Shown piece after piece: positions 25,212-33,482 of a stretch of DNA of 64,000 bases. The notes under the pieces were generated by a model. It had not been told where the DNA came from and did no database searches. It saw nothing but the letters and a program-made list of their open reading frames with translations. The DNA is from Pseudomonas azotoformans (GTDB lineage Bacteria > Pseudomonadota > Gammaproteobacteria > Pseudomonadales > Pseudomonadaceae), in assembly GCF_900103345.1 (NCBI RefSeq), contig NZ_LT629702.1:3286001-3350000 (forward strand), read 5' to 3'. Position numbers and translations under genes: made by a program. How positions within the stretch are numbered: position 1 is the first letter of the stretch; each line of letters begins with the position of its first letter.

Positions 25212-25319
25212 AGTGGCTCCATCTGAGAAGGTTGCACGTTATGTCCGGTGTTCCGGTGGAGCGATCCTAGCAAGGCCGCTTATTCTTTAATAATATTTAA
25301 AAGGTATTTTTATATAACC

Positions 25320-26111
25320 TTATTGAAGCACTGGATAACCGGCACTGACGGCCTGATCCTGGTAGTTCAATAGCACCGCATAGTCGCTTTCGTTGGCGGG
25401 GAGCACTTCGTGCAAGCCCAGTGTCTCGGCCACCTCGGGCAAGTCCTGCAACGCCTGGTTCATCGCCCGGCGGATCTGAACCACCTGTTCATCGCTCAAG
25501 CCCAACGGGCCGATATAGGGCAAGGTCGGGCTCGGCGCACTGCGGGTAACGATGCGCAGGCCCGCCACCTCCTGTGGCGCGAAACGGGCGAGGTAGTCGT
25601 AGGTCACGCTGTCGATGGCGGCGAGGTCGGCACGGTCTTCGCGCAGCCAGCGCAGGCTCTCGCGGTGGGCGCCGCTGATACCGACACTGGCGAAGAAACG
25701 CCCGTCGCGTTGCAGGGGGGCAAGGCGTTCGCGCAACAGGTTCATGCCGCTGTTGGAGTCGTGGCCGTTGATCACGCCACGGCTGTTGTGGAAGTCCGCC
25801 AGGCGGTGGCGCGGGTTGTCGTCGCGGGTCAGCAGCAGGCTGCAATGTTCGCCCTGGCTGCTGTGGGGTAACTCATAGCGCGGTCGACCGATCACGCGGA
25901 CCTTACCGCGCAACTGGGTCATCAGTGGATAACCGCAGGTCTGGGTCACCAGCAATTCGGGGGCCAGCCACAGGCCGGGCAAGTCGAGACGATCGGCATT
26001 GAGACGGCGCAGCCCAAGGTGTTCAAGGATGCGCGCCAGCCACTGTTGGCTGGCCTGCCGGACCGGCTCGGGCGCGACATACATCAGCAGTTCGGCGTAG
26101 TGCTCACTCAT
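25320..26111 (-). CDS. PhnD-like binding protein without signal peptide
   Basis: 263 residues with the PhnD/phosphonate-binding fold: G-Y-P-L-M-T-Q-L-R-G-K-V, later N-G-H-D-S-N-S-G-M-N-L-L-R, V-G-I-S-G-A-H-R-E-S-L-R-W-L and D-L-A-A-I-D-S-V-T-Y. The N-terminus (M-S-E-H-Y-A-E-L-L-M-Y-V-A-P-E-P) is not a signal peptide, so the protein is probably cytoplasmic and not an ordinary ABC binding protein. It begins 9 bp after the desaturase stop, so it is in that operon and under the same predicted sigma-dependent promoter. The ligand is unknown. Confidence 0.8.
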   Translation of the reverse strand: MSEHYAELLMYVAPEPVRQASQQWLARILEHLGLRRLNADRLDLPGLWLAPELLVTQTCGYPLMTQLRGKVRVIGRPRYELPHSSQGEHCSLLLTRDDNPRHRLADFHNSRGVINGHDSNSGMNLLRERLAPLQRDGRFFASVGISGAHRESLRWLREDRADLAAIDSVTYDYLARFAPQEVAGLRIVTRSAPSPTLPYIGPLGLSDEQVVQIRRAMNQALQDLPEVAETLGLHEVLPANESDYAVLLNYQDQAVSAGYPVLQ

Positions 26112-26120
26112 GCTCGTCTC

Positions 26121-27050
26121 TCACGCAAAGGGGTGCCGGGGGCTGTCGATGGCCTTGAGCCCGTGGCGGCCGATCAACTGGCCGTAGCCTTGCACCAGAA
26201 AGCCACCACTGCGCGCGATCCATTGTTCACGCCGGGCGCGATAGACCGTGGGCAGCAAGTACCAGGGCAGTTTCGGCAAATCGTGGTGCACCAGGTGCAG
26301 GTTGTTATTGAGGAACAGCCAGGTCCACGGCCAGGACGCTTCGTTGAGCACGCTGCGTTGCTCGGGCCGGGGGTGCGGGCGGTGTTCATAGTAGGAACGG
26401 ATCGAGGCCAGGGACAAGGCCGGCACACTGACCAGCAGCAGGTAATGCCCCACCGACAGCGCGCTGTAGTGGGCGATGAAACCCAGCATCAGCACGGTGA
26501 CAGCACCGTGGGCCAGCCACATCGGCCACACCTGGGGCAGGCGCTGGCATTCATGGCGGATCAGGCGGCCAATCGACAAAGGGGCAGAAAGCAGGAAGCG
26601 GCCGAGTACGGTCTTGGTCACCCCATGCACGCCGCGTTCGAACAGCGAGCTGTGGTCCCATTGCTGCTGGGTGAGGTAGCGGCTTTCCGGGTCGACGCCC
26701 GGCAGGGTCAGGTCTGCGTCGTTGTGGTGCAGCAGATGGCTGTCGCGGTACAGCGTGTAGGGGTACCACACGGCAAAGGGTGCATAGCCGAGAAGCTTAT
26801 TGAGCAGCAGCGAAGGGGTGGGATGGCCGTGGAGCAGTTCGTGTTGGACCGACAGCCACAGCGTCACGAGCGGGATCAACAGCAGTGTGCTCAACCACAG
26901 GCCCAGCCAATGGCTGCCGAGGATCACGGCGAACCAACCGGCGTAGATGCCGATCAACAGCAGCCAGGTCGGCCACTCGGTTCTGGCGGTAAAGCGTTGG
27001 GCCAGGGTTTCGATTTCCCGGCGTTGGGCAGGATCAAGGTAGTGGGCCAT
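26121..27050 (-). CDS. Membrane fatty acid desaturase-like di-iron protein
   Basis: 309 residues from the ATG at 27050. The three histidine clusters of membrane desaturases are present in order: H-E-L-L-H-G-H (70-76), H-L-L-H-H (105-109) and H-L-V-H-H (252-256), with hydrophobic helices before and between them. It probably introduces a double bond into, or hydroxylates, a lipid or other hydrophobic compound at the inner membrane. The start at 27050 is a normal length; a longer in-frame start at 27086 is less likely. It is preceded by the 18-bp block shared with the TonB receptor and followed by the PhnD-like gene. Desaturases are not usual targets of FecI-type sigma factors. Confidence 0.88.
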   Translation of the reverse strand: MAHYLDPAQRREIETLAQRFTARTEWPTWLLLIGIYAGWFAVILGSHWLGLWLSTLLLIPLVTLWLSVQHELLHGHPTPSLLLNKLLGYAPFAVWYPYTLYRDSHLLHHNDADLTLPGVDPESRYLTQQQWDHSSLFERGVHGVTKTVLGRFLLSAPLSIGRLIRHECQRLPQVWPMWLAHGAVTVLMLGFIAHYSALSVGHYLLLVSVPALSLASIRSYYEHRPHPRPEQRSVLNEASWPWTWLFLNNNLHLVHHDLPKLPWYLLPTVYRARREQWIARSGGFLVQGYGQLIGRHGLKAIDSPRHPFA

Positions 27051-27058
27051 CGGCAGCT

Positions 27059-27081
27059 CAGAGCAGGTGTTTCCTGCTCTG
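27059..27081 (-). other. 5'-leader hairpin of desaturase mRNA
   Basis: CAGAGCAGG-TGTTT-CCTGCTCTG, a perfect 9-bp stem ending about 9 bp before the ATG, between the predicted promoter and the gene; it could mask ribosome binding. No strong Shine-Dalgarno is seen outside it. Confidence 0.5.
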
Positions 27082-27100
27082 TGCAATGGCGCGGGAAAAT

Positions 27101-27118
27101 CTTGCAGATCGTTTGGTT
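27101..27118 (-). promoter_or_regulatory. Predicted ECF-sigma promoter element, desaturase operon
   Basis: AACCAAACGATCTGCAAG on the minus strand, identical to the block upstream of the TonB receptor and followed by ATTTTCCC. It lies in the 81-bp gap between the small basic protein gene and the desaturase, about 50 bp before the start. Confidence 0.65.
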
Positions 27119-27131
27119 CTAAGCTTGTAAC

Positions 27132-27248
27132 TCAGTGACCGAACAGGCCTGTCTCGGTTTTCTTGGCTTTCTTGTCGGCACGTTTTTCATCCGCGGTCTT
27201 TGCCGGTTTTTTCTTCGCGGCTTTCTTTGAATCCATACCTTTGGCCAT
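27132..27248 (-). CDS. Small Lys/Ala-rich basic protein, 38 residues
   Basis: M-A-K-G-M-D-S-K-K-A-A-K-K-K-P-A-K, ending T-G-L-F-G-H. GGAG lies 8 nt before the ATG. Highly basic and without hydrophobic segments, so probably cytoplasmic and possibly nucleic-acid binding. I believe similar short proteins are common in Pseudomonas, but I know no function. The stop lies just upstream of the sigma-dependent element of the next gene. Confidence 0.7.
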   Translation of the reverse strand: MAKGMDSKKAAKKKPAKTADEKRADKKAKKTETGLFGH

Positions 27249-27351
27249 GATGCGTACTCCACTTTAAGGGGTTGCAGTGATGGGTATACCACCTATTGCC
27301 GCGCACAAGGCGTTTATAATCCCCGGCCCTTGATAACGCTGCCTGAAGACC

Positions 27352-27789
27352 ATGCCCCCATTGCACATCGAACCGCTGGCCGAGCCGCTGTGGCCGCTGC
27401 TGAACAAGTTTTACCGCAACCACAATTCGTCGATGAAGGCACTCAAGGGCGGGCGTTTGTGGGTGGCGCGCGAGGGCGAGATTGTTGCCGGCTTGTGCCT
27501 CACGCCCGTGGTCGGCGGGCGGTGGCTGACCGGGGTGTTCGTTGACCCGGCCTATCGCGGCCAAGGGCTGGCGGCGCGACTGATCACGGCGGCGGCGGCC
27601 GATGTGGACGGTACGCTGTGGTTGCTGTGCCATCCGGAGCTCGAAGGGTTGTATCAGCGCATGGGCTTTACCCAGGACACCGTGCTGCCGCAGTCGCTCA
27701 ATGAACGGCTGGTGCGCTACAAGCGCAACAAACCGATGATCGCGATGGGCTTAGATCGTTTGGTGAGGTCGACCTCGGATAATGTGTGA
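27352..27789 (+). CDS. GNAT-family N-acetyltransferase
   Basis: 145 residues. V-F-V-D-P-A-Y-R-G-Q-G-L-A-A-R-L (about residues 63-78) is the acetyl-CoA motif A, followed by L-Y-Q-R-M-G-F, the closing GNAT pattern. It is divergent from the small basic protein gene. The acceptor is unknown. Confidence 0.87.
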   Translation: MPPLHIEPLAEPLWPLLNKFYRNHNSSMKALKGGRLWVAREGEIVAGLCLTPVVGGRWLTGVFVDPAYRGQGLAARLITAAAADVDGTLWLLCHPELEGLYQRMGFTQDTVLPQSLNERLVRYKRNKPMIAMGLDRLVRSTSDNV

Positions 27790-27848
27790 TCAACGGGTGC
27801 AATGCCCATGCTAGCCTCGGCGACACAATGGCCCTTTACAGGATGATC

Positions 27849-28667
27849 ATGAAAACGACGCTCGCCGCTCTCTCCCTCACCGCCCTGCTCGCCCCGGCCT
27901 TGAGCCAGGCCGCCGACGCACCGATCAGCGCCCAGCAGTACCAAAGCGTACTGGCCGGCAGTTGGCGCGACCCGGCCAACAGCGCCCGTGACGGCTATCG
28001 CCACCCGCAACAGACCCTGGAATTCTTTGGCCTGGGCGCCAAGCAAACCGTGATCGAGATCACCCCCGGTGGCGGTTGGTACAGCGAAGTGCTGGCACCG
28101 CTGCTCAAGGATCACGGGCAGTACATCGCCGCCGTGCAGGCCGCGAGCAGCAGCGCCTATGCGCGCACGTCGGAAGAGAACCTGAAGAAGAAATTCGCGG
28201 CTGACCCAGCGCGCTACGGCAAGGCCTCGGTGGTGGAGTTCGATCCCACGGCGCCGGTATTCGGCAAACCCGCTTCGGCGGATGCGGTGCTGACGTTTCG
28301 CAACGTGCATAACTGGGTAGCGGCGGGAACCGCGTCGGCCACGTTCAGTGCGTTGTACCAGGTACTGAAACCGGGCGGCGTGCTGGGTGTGGAAGATCAC
28401 CGGGCCAAGGACGGGGCGGATCTGCAGGCGATCAAGGACAGCGGCTACCTGACCACCGCCCAGGTAGTGAAGCTGGCAACTGATGCCGGGTTCAAGCTGG
28501 CGGGGCAGAGCGAAGTGAATGCCAACCCGAAGGACACCAAGGATTACCCGGGTGGTGTATGGACGTTGCCGCCGACGTTGAAGTTGGGGGAGCAGGATAA
28601 GGCCAGGTATGTGGCGATTGGCGAGTCGGATCGGATGACGTTGCGTTTTATCAAACCCAGCCACTAA
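27849..28667 (+). CDS. Exported class I SAM-methyltransferase-like protein
   Basis: 272 residues from the ATG at 27849, preceded by AGGATG. The N-terminus M-K-T-T-L-A-A-L-S-L-T-A-L-L-A-P then A-L-S-Q-A-A-D-A is a clear Sec signal peptide. The mature part has a methyltransferase-like motif I (V-I-E-I-T-P-G-G-G-W-Y-S-E) and L-K-P-G-G-V-L-G-V-E. A periplasmic location is odd for a SAM enzyme, since SAM is not normally available there; it may have another activity. Such proteins are often annotated as methyltransferases in Pseudomonas. Confidence 0.8.
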   Translation: MKTTLAALSLTALLAPALSQAADAPISAQQYQSVLAGSWRDPANSARDGYRHPQQTLEFFGLGAKQTVIEITPGGGWYSEVLAPLLKDHGQYIAAVQAASSSAYARTSEENLKKKFAADPARYGKASVVEFDPTAPVFGKPASADAVLTFRNVHNWVAAGTASATFSALYQVLKPGGVLGVEDHRAKDGADLQAIKDSGYLTTAQVVKLATDAGFKLAGQSEVNANPKDTKDYPGGVWTLPPTLKLGEQDKARYVAIGESDRMTLRFIKPSH

Positions 28668-28694
28668 CAAACATTGGAGTATCGCTTTTCTGTA

Positions 28695-28820
28695 GTGAGC
28701 GGGCTTGCCCCGCGTTGGGGCGCGAAGCGGCCCTAAAACCTGCCACCGAGTTTTGTCTGAATGAACGCGGTGGTTTTGTTGGGGCCGCTTCGCAGGCCAG
28801 CGCGGGGCAAGCCCGCTCAC
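28695..28820. repeat. REPIN (GII-type, GTGAGCGGGCTTGCCC)
   Basis: GTGAGCGGGCTTGCCC at 28695-28710 and its complement at 28805-28820, with further pairing inside (GGGGCGCGAAGCGGCC with GGGGCCGCTTCGC). It is the only GII-type copy in the window and lies between convergent genes. Confidence 0.9.
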
Positions 28821-28852
28821 CACAACAAGCAGCCTCACATTCAGCTGCAGGA

Positions 28853-29392
28853 TCAGTCGTCGGCAGTGGGGTCCATGTCCGGGAACATCACCTCGATAAA
28901 TCCGAACTTGCTGAAGTCGGTGATCCGCGACGGGTACAACCGGCCTATCAGGTGGTCGCACTCATGCTGCACCACCCGCGCATGAAAACCGTCGGCAAAC
29001 CGTACAATCGGCTCGCCCTTGGGATCAAACCCTTCGTAGCGAATCTGTTGATAACGGTTTACCGCGCCCCGCAGGCCCGGCACGGACAGGCAGCCTTCAT
29101 AGCCCTCTTCCAGCACCGGGCTGAGGGGGGTGATCAGCGGGTTGATCAGGATCGTCTGCGGCACCGGCGGTGCGTCCGGGTAGCGTTCGCTGGCCTCGAA
29201 ACCGAAGATCACCAATTGCAGGTCGACGCCGATCTGCGGTGCGGCCAGGCCAACGCCGCCCACGTGTTCCATGGTCTGGAACATGTCGTCGATCAATTGC
29301 CACAACTCAGGGCTGTCGAACATTTCCGGCGGAACCGGAGTCGCGATACGCAGCAGGCGCTCGTCGCCCATTTTCAGGATTTCACGGATCAT
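28853..29392 (-). CDS. def: Peptide deformylase
   Basis: 179 residues with all three family motifs: [10 protein letters not shown] (residues 46-55), E-G-C-L-S-V-P-G (the metal Cys) and Q-H-E-C-D-H-L (two metal His plus the catalytic Glu). It removes the formyl group from nascent proteins. It is not beside fmt, so it is likely a second deformylase paralogue of the genome. The stop lies at 28853; the BrkB/YihY gene ends 3 bp upstream of its start on the same strand. Confidence 0.95.
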   Translation of the reverse strand: MIREILKMGDERLLRIATPVPPEMFDSPELWQLIDDMFQTMEHVGGVGLAAPQIGVDLQLVIFGFEASERYPDAPPVPQTILINPLITPLSPVLEEGYEGCLSVPGLRGAVNRYQQIRYEGFDPKGEPIVRFADGFHARVVQHECDHLIGRLYPSRITDFSKFGFIEVMFPDMDPTADD

Positions 29393-29395
29393 CGA

Positions 29396-30346
29396 TCAGA
29401 CTTCGTCAGGGGTGGGCTTGGAGTGGTCCCGGCCGAGGCCTGAGACGTGCTGTTTTTCATCAGTGTGGCCGGGTTCGTCGAACTCTTTTTCACCGGGGTC
29501 CTTGCCCTCGGCGGACATGTGCTCGATCACTGCATTCATCTCCGCGCCTAGCAACAGCACGGCGGCGGAAATGTAGAAGTACAGGAGCAACACGATGATC
29601 GCGCCGATACTGCCATACATGGCGTTGTAGTCGGCGAAGGTTTTGACGTAGTAGCCAAAGCCCAGGGACGCGACGATCCACACCACTACCGCCAGCACGG
29701 AGCCTGGGGTGATGAAGCGGAATTTCTGCTCGACGTCCGGCATCACGTAGTACATGAGGGCCACGGCGAACATCAGCAAAATCACGATCAACGGCCAGCG
29801 CAGGATGGTCCACAGGGTCACCACGAACTCCTGCATGCCGATCTGCCCGGCCAGCCATTCCATTACTTGCGGGCCCAGCACCATCAGCGCAGCAGCGGCC
29901 AGCAACATGCCGGCGATGCCGACCGTGTAGAAAATCGACAGCGGGAAGCGCTTCCAGATCGGCCGGCCTTCCACCACGTCGTAGGCGGCGTTCATCGCGC
30001 TCATCATCAGGCGCACACCGGCCGAGGCGGTCCACAGCGCAATCACGATACCCACCGACAGCAGGCCACCCTTGGATTGCTGCAACTGGTCGATCACCGG
30101 GTTCACCTGCTCCAGCGCCTGGGGCGGCAACACCAGTTCCGACTGCAGGCGCAGCCAGGTGAAGAAGTCCGGCAGGTGCAGGAAACCGATCAGGGCAATC
30201 AGGAACAACAGGAAGGGAAACAGCGAGAACAGCATCTGGTAGGCCAGTGCCGACGCATAGGTGGGCATTTCGTCATCGACGAATTCCTTGACGGTACGCA
30301 ACAGCACTTTGTGCAGCTTGAGACCATCGAGAACCGGAAAAATCAT
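29396..30346 (-). CDS. YihY/BrkB-family inner-membrane protein
   Basis: 316 residues with about six membrane helices. Family features are Y-A-S-A-L-A-Y-Q-M-L-F-S-L-F-P-F-L near the N-terminus, W-T-A-S-A-G-V-R-L-M-M in the middle and Y-N-A-M-Y-G-S-I-G-A-I-I-V-L-L-L-Y-F-Y. The C-terminal tail is hydrophilic and charged. The family was once thought to be RNase BN; the function is unknown. It is probably co-transcribed with def. Confidence 0.9.
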   Translation of the reverse strand: MIFPVLDGLKLHKVLLRTVKEFVDDEMPTYASALAYQMLFSLFPFLLFLIALIGFLHLPDFFTWLRLQSELVLPPQALEQVNPVIDQLQQSKGGLLSVGIVIALWTASAGVRLMMSAMNAAYDVVEGRPIWKRFPLSIFYTVGIAGMLLAAAALMVLGPQVMEWLAGQIGMQEFVVTLWTILRWPLIVILLMFAVALMYYVMPDVEQKFRFITPGSVLAVVVWIVASLGFGYYVKTFADYNAMYGSIGAIIVLLLYFYISAAVLLLGAEMNAVIEHMSAEGKDPGEKEFDEPGHTDEKQHVSGLGRDHSKPTPDEV

Positions 30347-30470
30347 AGCGTCTCCTTTCGCCGCAAAAAGTTGAGTTTGTGGGCGACTCAGGGGCCGTTT
30401 TCTACATCAAGGTAGCCTATTTGGCGACCTTGAAACAATTTCGAAACTTTAATCACGCCGTGTGACATAA

Positions 30471-30496
30471 AAACGGCCATCCGTGGATGGCCGTTT
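30471..30496 (-). terminator. Intrinsic terminator of csbD-like gene
   Basis: Perfect palindrome AAACGGCCATCC/GGATGGCCGTTT. On the minus strand it is followed by a T-run (GTTTTTATG), directly downstream of the CsbD gene. Confidence 0.85.
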
Positions 30497-30515
30497 GGAC
30501 TGCTTGAAAGCGCGC

Positions 30516-30701
30516 TTACTTGGTCGCTTTTTTCACTGCGTCCTTGGTGTCGCCTACCGCTTTCTGCACTTCGCCTTTCTTTTCCTGAATGACACCTTCA
30601 GCGCGCAGTTTGTCGTTGCCGGTGACTTTACCGACACCTTGCTTGATATTGCCGACCGCCTCGTTTGCCACGCCTTTAACCTTGTCAGATGTGCTGCTCA
30701 T
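30516..30701 (-). CDS. CsbD-family stress protein
   Basis: 61 residues from the ATG at 30701. It consists of two CsbD-like units ([16 protein letters not shown], then [15 protein letters not shown]), Lys/Gly-rich and hydrophilic. CsbD proteins are induced by general or osmotic stress; the mechanism is unknown. The frame is open further upstream to 30722 but that start is less likely. Confidence 0.92.
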   Translation of the reverse strand: MSSTSDKVKGVANEAVGNIKQGVGKVTGNDKLRAEGVIQEKKGEVQKAVGDTKDAVKKATK

Positions 30702-30902
30702 GGTATTTCTCCGAAAGAACAATCAAGGGTTTTGGGTCATTACCTAAAGATTGACCCGAGGCCGTTGCGCAGAGTTTCAATTATTTTTACCCAGGCATTT
30801 CATCGCCGACCGCAGGTTTGGCTTTATGTTTTGCGGCCAACCCACGAGAATGCCCGGCACATTCAGGCTATAACGCTGAATAACAGATCCCGTAGGAAGG
30901 TT

Positions 30903-31280
30903 ATGAAACTCAATAAAGCACAGGCCATCGCCCGCAGAAACACCGAACTGGGCGGAGCCGTACTCGGCGTCAACAACTGCCACTTCACCGACCTGGACCG
31001 CAAGCGCAACATCTGGTGGTTCGACCTGCCGGTGGGCCGGATTGCCGTGGGCCAGTACGAGTGGATCCACCTGTTGATGCACAACGCCGAGACCGACCAG
31101 TTGCTGCACCTGAAGGTGCCAACGCTGTTCCTGCGTGAAAAGCTCGAAGGCCTGGTGGTGCGCAATGCGGGCAAGCGCAAGCCGGAGATCACGCTGGAGC
31201 TGAGCGCGGACAAGGATTCGTTCTTGAAGGATGTGCGTCCGGCAGGGGCTGGCGTGAGCTTCGCGCAGTTCGCCCTGTAA
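30903..31280 (+). CDS. Conserved hypothetical protein
   Basis: 125 residues from the ATG at 30903, with GTAGGAAGGTT just upstream; the open frame extends back to 30483 but that part overlaps the csbD-like gene. It begins M-K-L-N-K-A-Q-A-I-A-R-R-N and has a central W-W-F-D-L-P-V-G and a Leu-rich stretch. No signal peptide or membrane helix. I do not recognise a characterised family. Confidence 0.78.
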   Translation: MKLNKAQAIARRNTELGGAVLGVNNCHFTDLDRKRNIWWFDLPVGRIAVGQYEWIHLLMHNAETDQLLHLKVPTLFLREKLEGLVVRNAGKRKPEITLELSADKDSFLKDVRPAGAGVSFAQFAL

Positions 31281-31296
31281 AAAACGCTGTTCAAAA

Positions 31297-31385
31297 TGTG
31301 GGAGGGGGCTTGCCCCCGATAGCGGTGTATCAGTCAGCACATCGGTAGCTGACACACTGCCATCGGGGGCAAGCCCCCTCCCACA
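31297..31385. repeat. REPIN (GI-type)
   Basis: GTGGGAGGGGGCTTGC and its complement between the hypothetical gene and convergent fadD1. Confidence 0.93.
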
Positions 31386-31396
31386 TTGGTATAGCG

Positions 31397-33088
31397 TTAC
31401 TTTTTAAGACCGAGCTTCTTCAACTCTTCATCGCGCAGCTCACGGCGCAGGATCTTGCCCACGTTGGTGGTCGGCAATGCATCGCGGAATTCCACGGCCT
31501 TGGGCACTTTGTACGCAGTGACGTTGGCACGCATATGCTCCATCACTTGGTCCTTGGTCAGGGTGGCACCCGGCTTGACCACGATGAACAGCTTGATGTG
31601 CTCCCCGGACTTTTCGTCCGGCACACCGATGGCCGCGCACTGCAGCACGCCCGGCAGGCCTGCCAGTACGTCTTCCAGTTCATTGGGGTACACGTTGAAG
31701 CCCGAGACGAGGATCATGTCCTTCTTGCGATCGACGATGCGCATGTAGCCGTCCGGCTGGATGATCGCGATGTCGCCGGTCTTGAGCCAGCCTTCGCTGT
31801 CGAGCATCTCGTCGGTGGCGTCCTGGCGCTGCCAGTAGCCCTTCATCACCTGCGGGCCTTTGACGCACAGCTCGCCGGTTTCACCCAGTGCGAGTTCAGT
31901 GCCGTCATCGGCGATGACTTTACACACGGTGGACGGCACCGGGATGCCGATGGTGCCGATCTGGATATGCTGGATCGGGTTCACGGTGGCCACCGGGCTG
32001 GTCTCGGTCATGCCGTAGCCTTCGCAGATGCCACAACCGGTCACCGCCTTCCAACGCTCGGCCGCTGCCAGTTGCAGGGCCATGCCGCCGGACAGGGTGA
32101 CTTTAAGCGCGGAGAAATCCAGCTTGCGGAACGCTTCGTTGTTGCACAGCGCCACAAACAGCGTGTTCAAGCCGACAAAGCCGCTGAACTTCCACTTCGA
32201 CAGTTCCTTGACCATCGCCGGCAGGTCGCGAGGGTTGCTGATCAGGATGTTGTGGTTGCCGATCAGCATCATCGCCATGCAATGAAAGGTGAACGCATAG
32301 ATGTGGTAAAGCGGCAGCGGCGTGATCAGGATCTCGCAGCCTTCATTGAGGTTGGAGCCCATCAGCGCCTTGCATTGCAACATGTTGGCGACCAGGTTGC
32401 GGTGGGTGAGCATCGCGCCCTTGGCCACGCCGGTGGTGCCGCCGGTGTATTGCAGCACGGCCACATCGCTGCTGGCCGGGCTGACGTCGCTGACCGGTTG
32501 GCCGTGCCCCTTGGCCAGCACGTCGTTGAACTTGATCGCCTTGGGCAGGTGATACGCCGGGACCATTTTCTTCACGTACTTGATGACGCTGTTGATCAGC
32601 AGGCGCTTGAGCGGCGGCAACAGGTCGGCGACTTCGGTGACGATCACATGCTTGACGGCGGTCTTGGGCACGACCTTTTCCGCCAGGTGCGCCATGTTGG
32701 CCAGGCACACCAGGGCCTTGGCGCCGGAGTCGTTGAATTGGTGTTCCATTTCCCGCGCGGTGTACAGCGGGTTGGTGTTGACCACGATCAGGCCGGCGCG
32801 GATGGCGCCGAACACGGCGACCGGGTATTGCAGGACGTTGGGCAGTTGCACGGCGATTCGATCGCCGGGCTTCAAGTCGGTGTGCTGTTGCAGGTACGCG
32901 GCGAAGGCGCCGGACAGTTCGTACAATTCACCGTAGGTGATTGTCTTGCCCAGGTTGCTGAAAGCCGGTTTGTTGGCGAAGCGCTGGCAGGACTGCTTCA
33001 GTACCGCCTGAATATTCGGATACTCGTCTGGATTGATTTCTGCGGCAATCCCGGCGGGGTACTTATCCTTCCAAAAGTCTTCGTTCAT
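31397..33088 (-). CDS. fadD1: Long-chain acyl-CoA synthetase FadD1
   Basis: 563 residues, full-length ANL enzyme. Y-T-G-G-T-T-G-V-A-K-G-A-M-L-T-H is the AMP-binding P-loop, G-Y-G-M-T-E-T-S-P-V the adenine/carboxylate motif, G-W-L-K-T-G-D-I the hinge-region motif and a C-terminal catalytic Lys sits near G-K-I-L-R-R-E. It activates exogenous fatty acids as they cross the inner membrane. GAGGAG precedes the ATG. The order fadD1-fadD2-hydrolase-phaJ1 matches P. aeruginosa PA3299-PA3302. Confidence 0.95.
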   Translation of the reverse strand: MNEDFWKDKYPAGIAAEINPDEYPNIQAVLKQSCQRFANKPAFSNLGKTITYGELYELSGAFAAYLQQHTDLKPGDRIAVQLPNVLQYPVAVFGAIRAGLIVVNTNPLYTAREMEHQFNDSGAKALVCLANMAHLAEKVVPKTAVKHVIVTEVADLLPPLKRLLINSVIKYVKKMVPAYHLPKAIKFNDVLAKGHGQPVSDVSPASSDVAVLQYTGGTTGVAKGAMLTHRNLVANMLQCKALMGSNLNEGCEILITPLPLYHIYAFTFHCMAMMLIGNHNILISNPRDLPAMVKELSKWKFSGFVGLNTLFVALCNNEAFRKLDFSALKVTLSGGMALQLAAAERWKAVTGCGICEGYGMTETSPVATVNPIQHIQIGTIGIPVPSTVCKVIADDGTELALGETGELCVKGPQVMKGYWQRQDATDEMLDSEGWLKTGDIAIIQPDGYMRIVDRKKDMILVSGFNVYPNELEDVLAGLPGVLQCAAIGVPDEKSGEHIKLFIVVKPGATLTKDQVMEHMRANVTAYKVPKAVEFRDALPTTNVGKILRRELRDEELKKLGLKK

Positions 33089-33372
33089 GGAAGCCCACTC
33101 CTCAGCGACGTCAGCGACGCGAATTCATCATCGCATTTGATGCGATTATTATTGGTGTATGTTTTTTTAGGTGAATCTGGCGCTTTCAAGCAGGCCGAGA
33201 CGTCACAAAGCGCGCCGAGAGTAGCAGCTTTGCCAAAGGCCGCCTAGAGCCAAAAGAGGGGGCCACGGTCATAAACACGACTGTCCTACAATATTTGGTC
33301 ACACTTTAAACCAAGCTGAAATAGCTCGATAAATGGCTCTGTAACGGGGCTTTCAGAACAGCACAGTACAAA
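33089..33372. other. Upstream region of fadD1
   Basis: Non-coding stretch between fadD1 and the REPIN. It must hold the fadD1 promoter. I see an imperfect repeat CAGCGACGTCAGCGACG just upstream of the start and an AT-rich block (GATTATTATTGG, TTTTTTTAGG), but no convincing PsrA/FadR-type palindrome and no small gene. Confidence 0.5.
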
Positions 33373-33461
33373 TGTGGGAGGGGGCTTGCCCCCGATAGCA
33401 GTGGTTCAGTCTACACATCTGGTGACTGACCCACCGCCATCGGGGGCAAGCCCCCTCCCAC
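33373..33461. repeat. REPIN (GI-type)
   Basis: GTGGGAGGGGGCTTGC and its complement between fadD2 and fadD1, which are on the same strand; it probably limits read-through or stabilises the fadD2 transcript. Confidence 0.93.
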
Positions 33462-33482
33462 TTTTTTTCAGCGCATTTCAGA

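Noticed and set aside
25212-25319. Fur box upstream of the FecI-type sigma gene
   Set aside because: The region is AT-rich but no stretch fits the 19-bp Fur palindrome well enough, so iron control is not claimed.
30483-30902. Upstream extension of the hypothetical protein at 30903
   Set aside because: It overlaps the csbD-like gene and its terminator on the other strand; a ribosome binding site is present just before 30903.
31535-33247. 570-codon open frame opposite fadD1
   Set aside because: Antisense shadow with repetitive His/Gln/Val/Asp composition; FadD1 on the other strand is full length with all motifs.
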